Assembly (NCBI GenBank): GCA_050175155.1
Contig: JBFXJF010000057.1
Span: 1 to 6,838, forward strand
Direction of reading: 5' to 3'
Source of the DNA: JBFXJF01 sp050175155
GTDB lineage: Bacteria > Bacillota > Bacilli > Tepidibacillales > Tepidibacillaceae
Length of the DNA stretch: 6,838 nucleotides
Shown here: piece by piece, positions 5,522 to 6,838 of the stretch
How the letters are laid out: the number at the start of each line of letters is the position of its first letter
Numbering within the stretch: position 1 is the stretch's first letter
The notes under the pieces: model-generated
Databases searched by the model: none
Told to the model about the DNA's origin: nothing
Seen by the model: the letters and a program-made list of their open reading frames with translations, nothing else
Position numbers and translations under genes: made by a program

Positions 5522-6838
5522 TTATCCTTGCTGTTTTTCAATAATTCCCTCAGCAATATTTTTTGGAACCTCTTCGTAATGATCAAAATGCATAGAATAG
5601 TTCCCACGTCCTTGTGTGCGAGAACGAAGTGAAGTCGCATAACCAAACATCTCAGCCAAAGGTACATATGCACGTATGCTTTGTGCGCCTGAATTAGAGT
5701 CCATTCCTTCAATTCTTCCTCTACGTGAACTAAGATCTCCCATTACATCACCCATATATTCTTCTGGTACTGTAACTTCCACTTTCATTAATGGTTCTAA
5801 AAGTACCGGATTACATTTAGACTTAGCTGCCTTTAATGCCATTGAACCAGCAATTTTAAATGCCATTTCTGAAGAGTCAACATCATGATAGGAGCCATCA
5901 TAGATTTTTGCTTTGAAATCAATTAGTGGATACCCTGAAAGAATTCCATTTTGTGCTGATTCCACAATACCAGCCTGAACAGCTGGAATATATTCTTTAG
6001 GAACTACTCCACCAACAATTTTATTTTCAAAGATGAAACCTTCTCCTTGTTCAAGAGGTTCAAATTCAATCCATACATGACCATATTGACCACGTCCACC
6101 TGATTGTCTAACAAACTTTCCTTCAACTTGTGCCTTTGCACGAATTGTTTCTTTGTAAGCAACTTGTGGTGCACCAACATTAGCTTCAACTTTAAATTCA
6201 CGTTTTAAACGGTCTACAATTATATCTAGATGCAATTCGCCCATACCCGCAATAATAGTTTGACCAGTTTCTTCATCTGTATTTGTTTTAAATGTTGGAT
6301 CTTCTTCAGCTAGTTTCGCTAAAGCTATACCCATTTTATCTTGATCAGCTTTTGTTTTAGGTTCAACTGATAAACGAATAACTGGATCAGGAAATTCCAT
6401 TGATTCTAAAATAACAATATCTTTCTCATCACATAATGTGTCCCCTGTTGAAGTATCCTTTAATCCTACACCAGCAGCAATATCTCCTGAATATACTACG
6501 CTTATTTCTTCTCTATGATTTGCGTGCATCTGTAAAATACGACCAATTCTTTCACGTTTGTTTTTCGTAGAATTCAATATATACGATCCAGAATTTAGCG
6601 TTCCAGAATACACACGGAAAAAAGTTAATTTTCCTACATACGGATCCGTCATTATTTTAAAAGCTAATGCGGAAAAAGGTGCACTATCATCAGAATGTCT
6701 TACTTCTTCTTTTCCATCCTCAGTTTTCCCTTTTATAGCAGGGACGTCTGTTGGAGCTGGTAAATAATCAATTACTGCATCCAACATCAACTGAACACCT
6801 TTGTTCTTATAAGATGAACCACATACAACAGGGAATAT
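5522..6838 (-). CDS. fusA: Translation elongation factor G, C-terminal 438 residues (cut by window edge)
   Basis: EF-G is the GTPase that drives tRNA and mRNA translocation and, with the recycling factor, ribosome recycling. The frame is open to the window edge and should continue beyond it: the fragment begins IFPVVCGSSYKNKGVQ, which is the G5 region about 255 residues into a protein of about 690. The nearest internal start codons are not real starts. Fragment domains: end of the G domain (1-50), domain II (about 55-145, with DPYVGKLTFFRVYSG), domain III (about 150-224, with GMGELHLDI), domain IV (about 225-345, with GGRGQYGHVWIEFEP and the tip YHDVDSSEMAF, where His318 matches E. coli His583) and domain V (about 346-425, with SSRRGRIEGM and FGYATSLRSRTQGRG). 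It lies directly upstream of tuf, the normal str operon order. The G5 loop reads GSS rather than the common GSA, a variant I associate with clostridia. Confidence 0.98.
   Translation of the reverse strand: MFPVVCGSSYKNKGVQLMLDAVIDYLPAPTDVPAIKGKTEDGKEEVRHSDDSAPFSALAFKIMTDPYVGKLTFFRVYSGTLNSGSYILNSTKNKRERIGRILQMHANHREEISVVYSGDIAAGVGLKDTSTGDTLCDEKDIVILESMEFPDPVIRLSVEPKTKADQDKMGIALAKLAEEDPTFKTNTDEETGQTIIAGMGELHLDIIVDRLKREFKVEANVGAPQVAYKETIRAKAQVEGKFVRQSGGRGQYGHVWIEFEPLEQGEGFIFENKIVGGVVPKEYIPAVQAGIVESAQNGILSGYPLIDFKAKIYDGSYHDVDSSEMAFKIAGSMALKAAKSKCNPVLLEPLMKVEVTVPEEYMGDVMGDLSSRRGRIEGMDSNSGAQSIRAYVPLAEMFGYATSLRSRTQGRGNYSMHFDHYEEVPKNIAEGIIEKQQG

Noticed and set aside
5511..5550. Run of nine Ts just after the fusA stop codon (minus strand), like a terminator tail
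   Set aside because: Only a weak 5-bp A-T stem can be drawn before it, so it is not a credible intrinsic terminator; fusA and tuf are probably co-transcribed.
6788..6790. TTG at 6790 as the start of a 422-residue protein
   Set aside because: Conserved EF-G sequence continues in frame up to the window edge, so this is an internal leucine codon of fusA.

Overview
The window comes from the chromosome of a low-GC, Gram-positive-type bacterium, most likely a clostridia-grade member of the Bacillota (Firmicutes). Four things suggest this: the AT-rich sequence, strong AAGGAGG-type ribosome binding sites before nearly every gene, the gene order fusA-tuf-(insert)-rpsJ-rplC-rplD-rplW-rplB-rpsS, and Firmicutes-like protein signatures such as the GSSYKNKG version of the EF-G G5 loop. 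No genus can be named from the sequence alone. All genes are on the minus strand, so the window is read from its right end to its left end.

Right part (6838 to about 4171): the distal end of the str operon. It holds the C-terminal 438 residues of elongation factor G (fusA, cut by the window edge), then complete elongation factor Tu (tuf). A perfect 13-bp hairpin followed by a U-run lies just past tuf and should end str transcription.

Middle part (about 4170 to 3141): one non-translation gene encoding a ten-helix EamA/DMT-family membrane transporter, with its own plausible promoter. It separates str from S10. Its last codons contain the -35 box of a strong-looking promoter for the S10 operon (TTGCAA, 17 bp, TATAAT).

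Left part (about 3140 to 1): a leader of roughly 134 nt, then the S10 operon start: rpsJ (S10), rplC (L3), rplD (L4), rplW (L23), rplB (L2) and the first 53 codons of rpsS (S19). The genes are closely spaced (1-bp overlap to 76-bp gap), each with a good Shine-Dalgarno sequence, and are surely co-transcribed. Start sites were reassigned for rplC (ATG at 2662) and rplD (ATG at 2003), where longer reading frames exist but the Shine-Dalgarno position and family length favour the shorter proteins.

The genes themselves are conserved housekeeping genes. The feature most worth a second look is the S10 leader, which can fold into one long nested stem (four helices, 19 pairs, positions 3114-3049). It is a candidate cis-regulatory RNA, for instance for feedback by a protein of its own operon. 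No mobile element, CRISPR array, tRNA or rRNA gene was seen.
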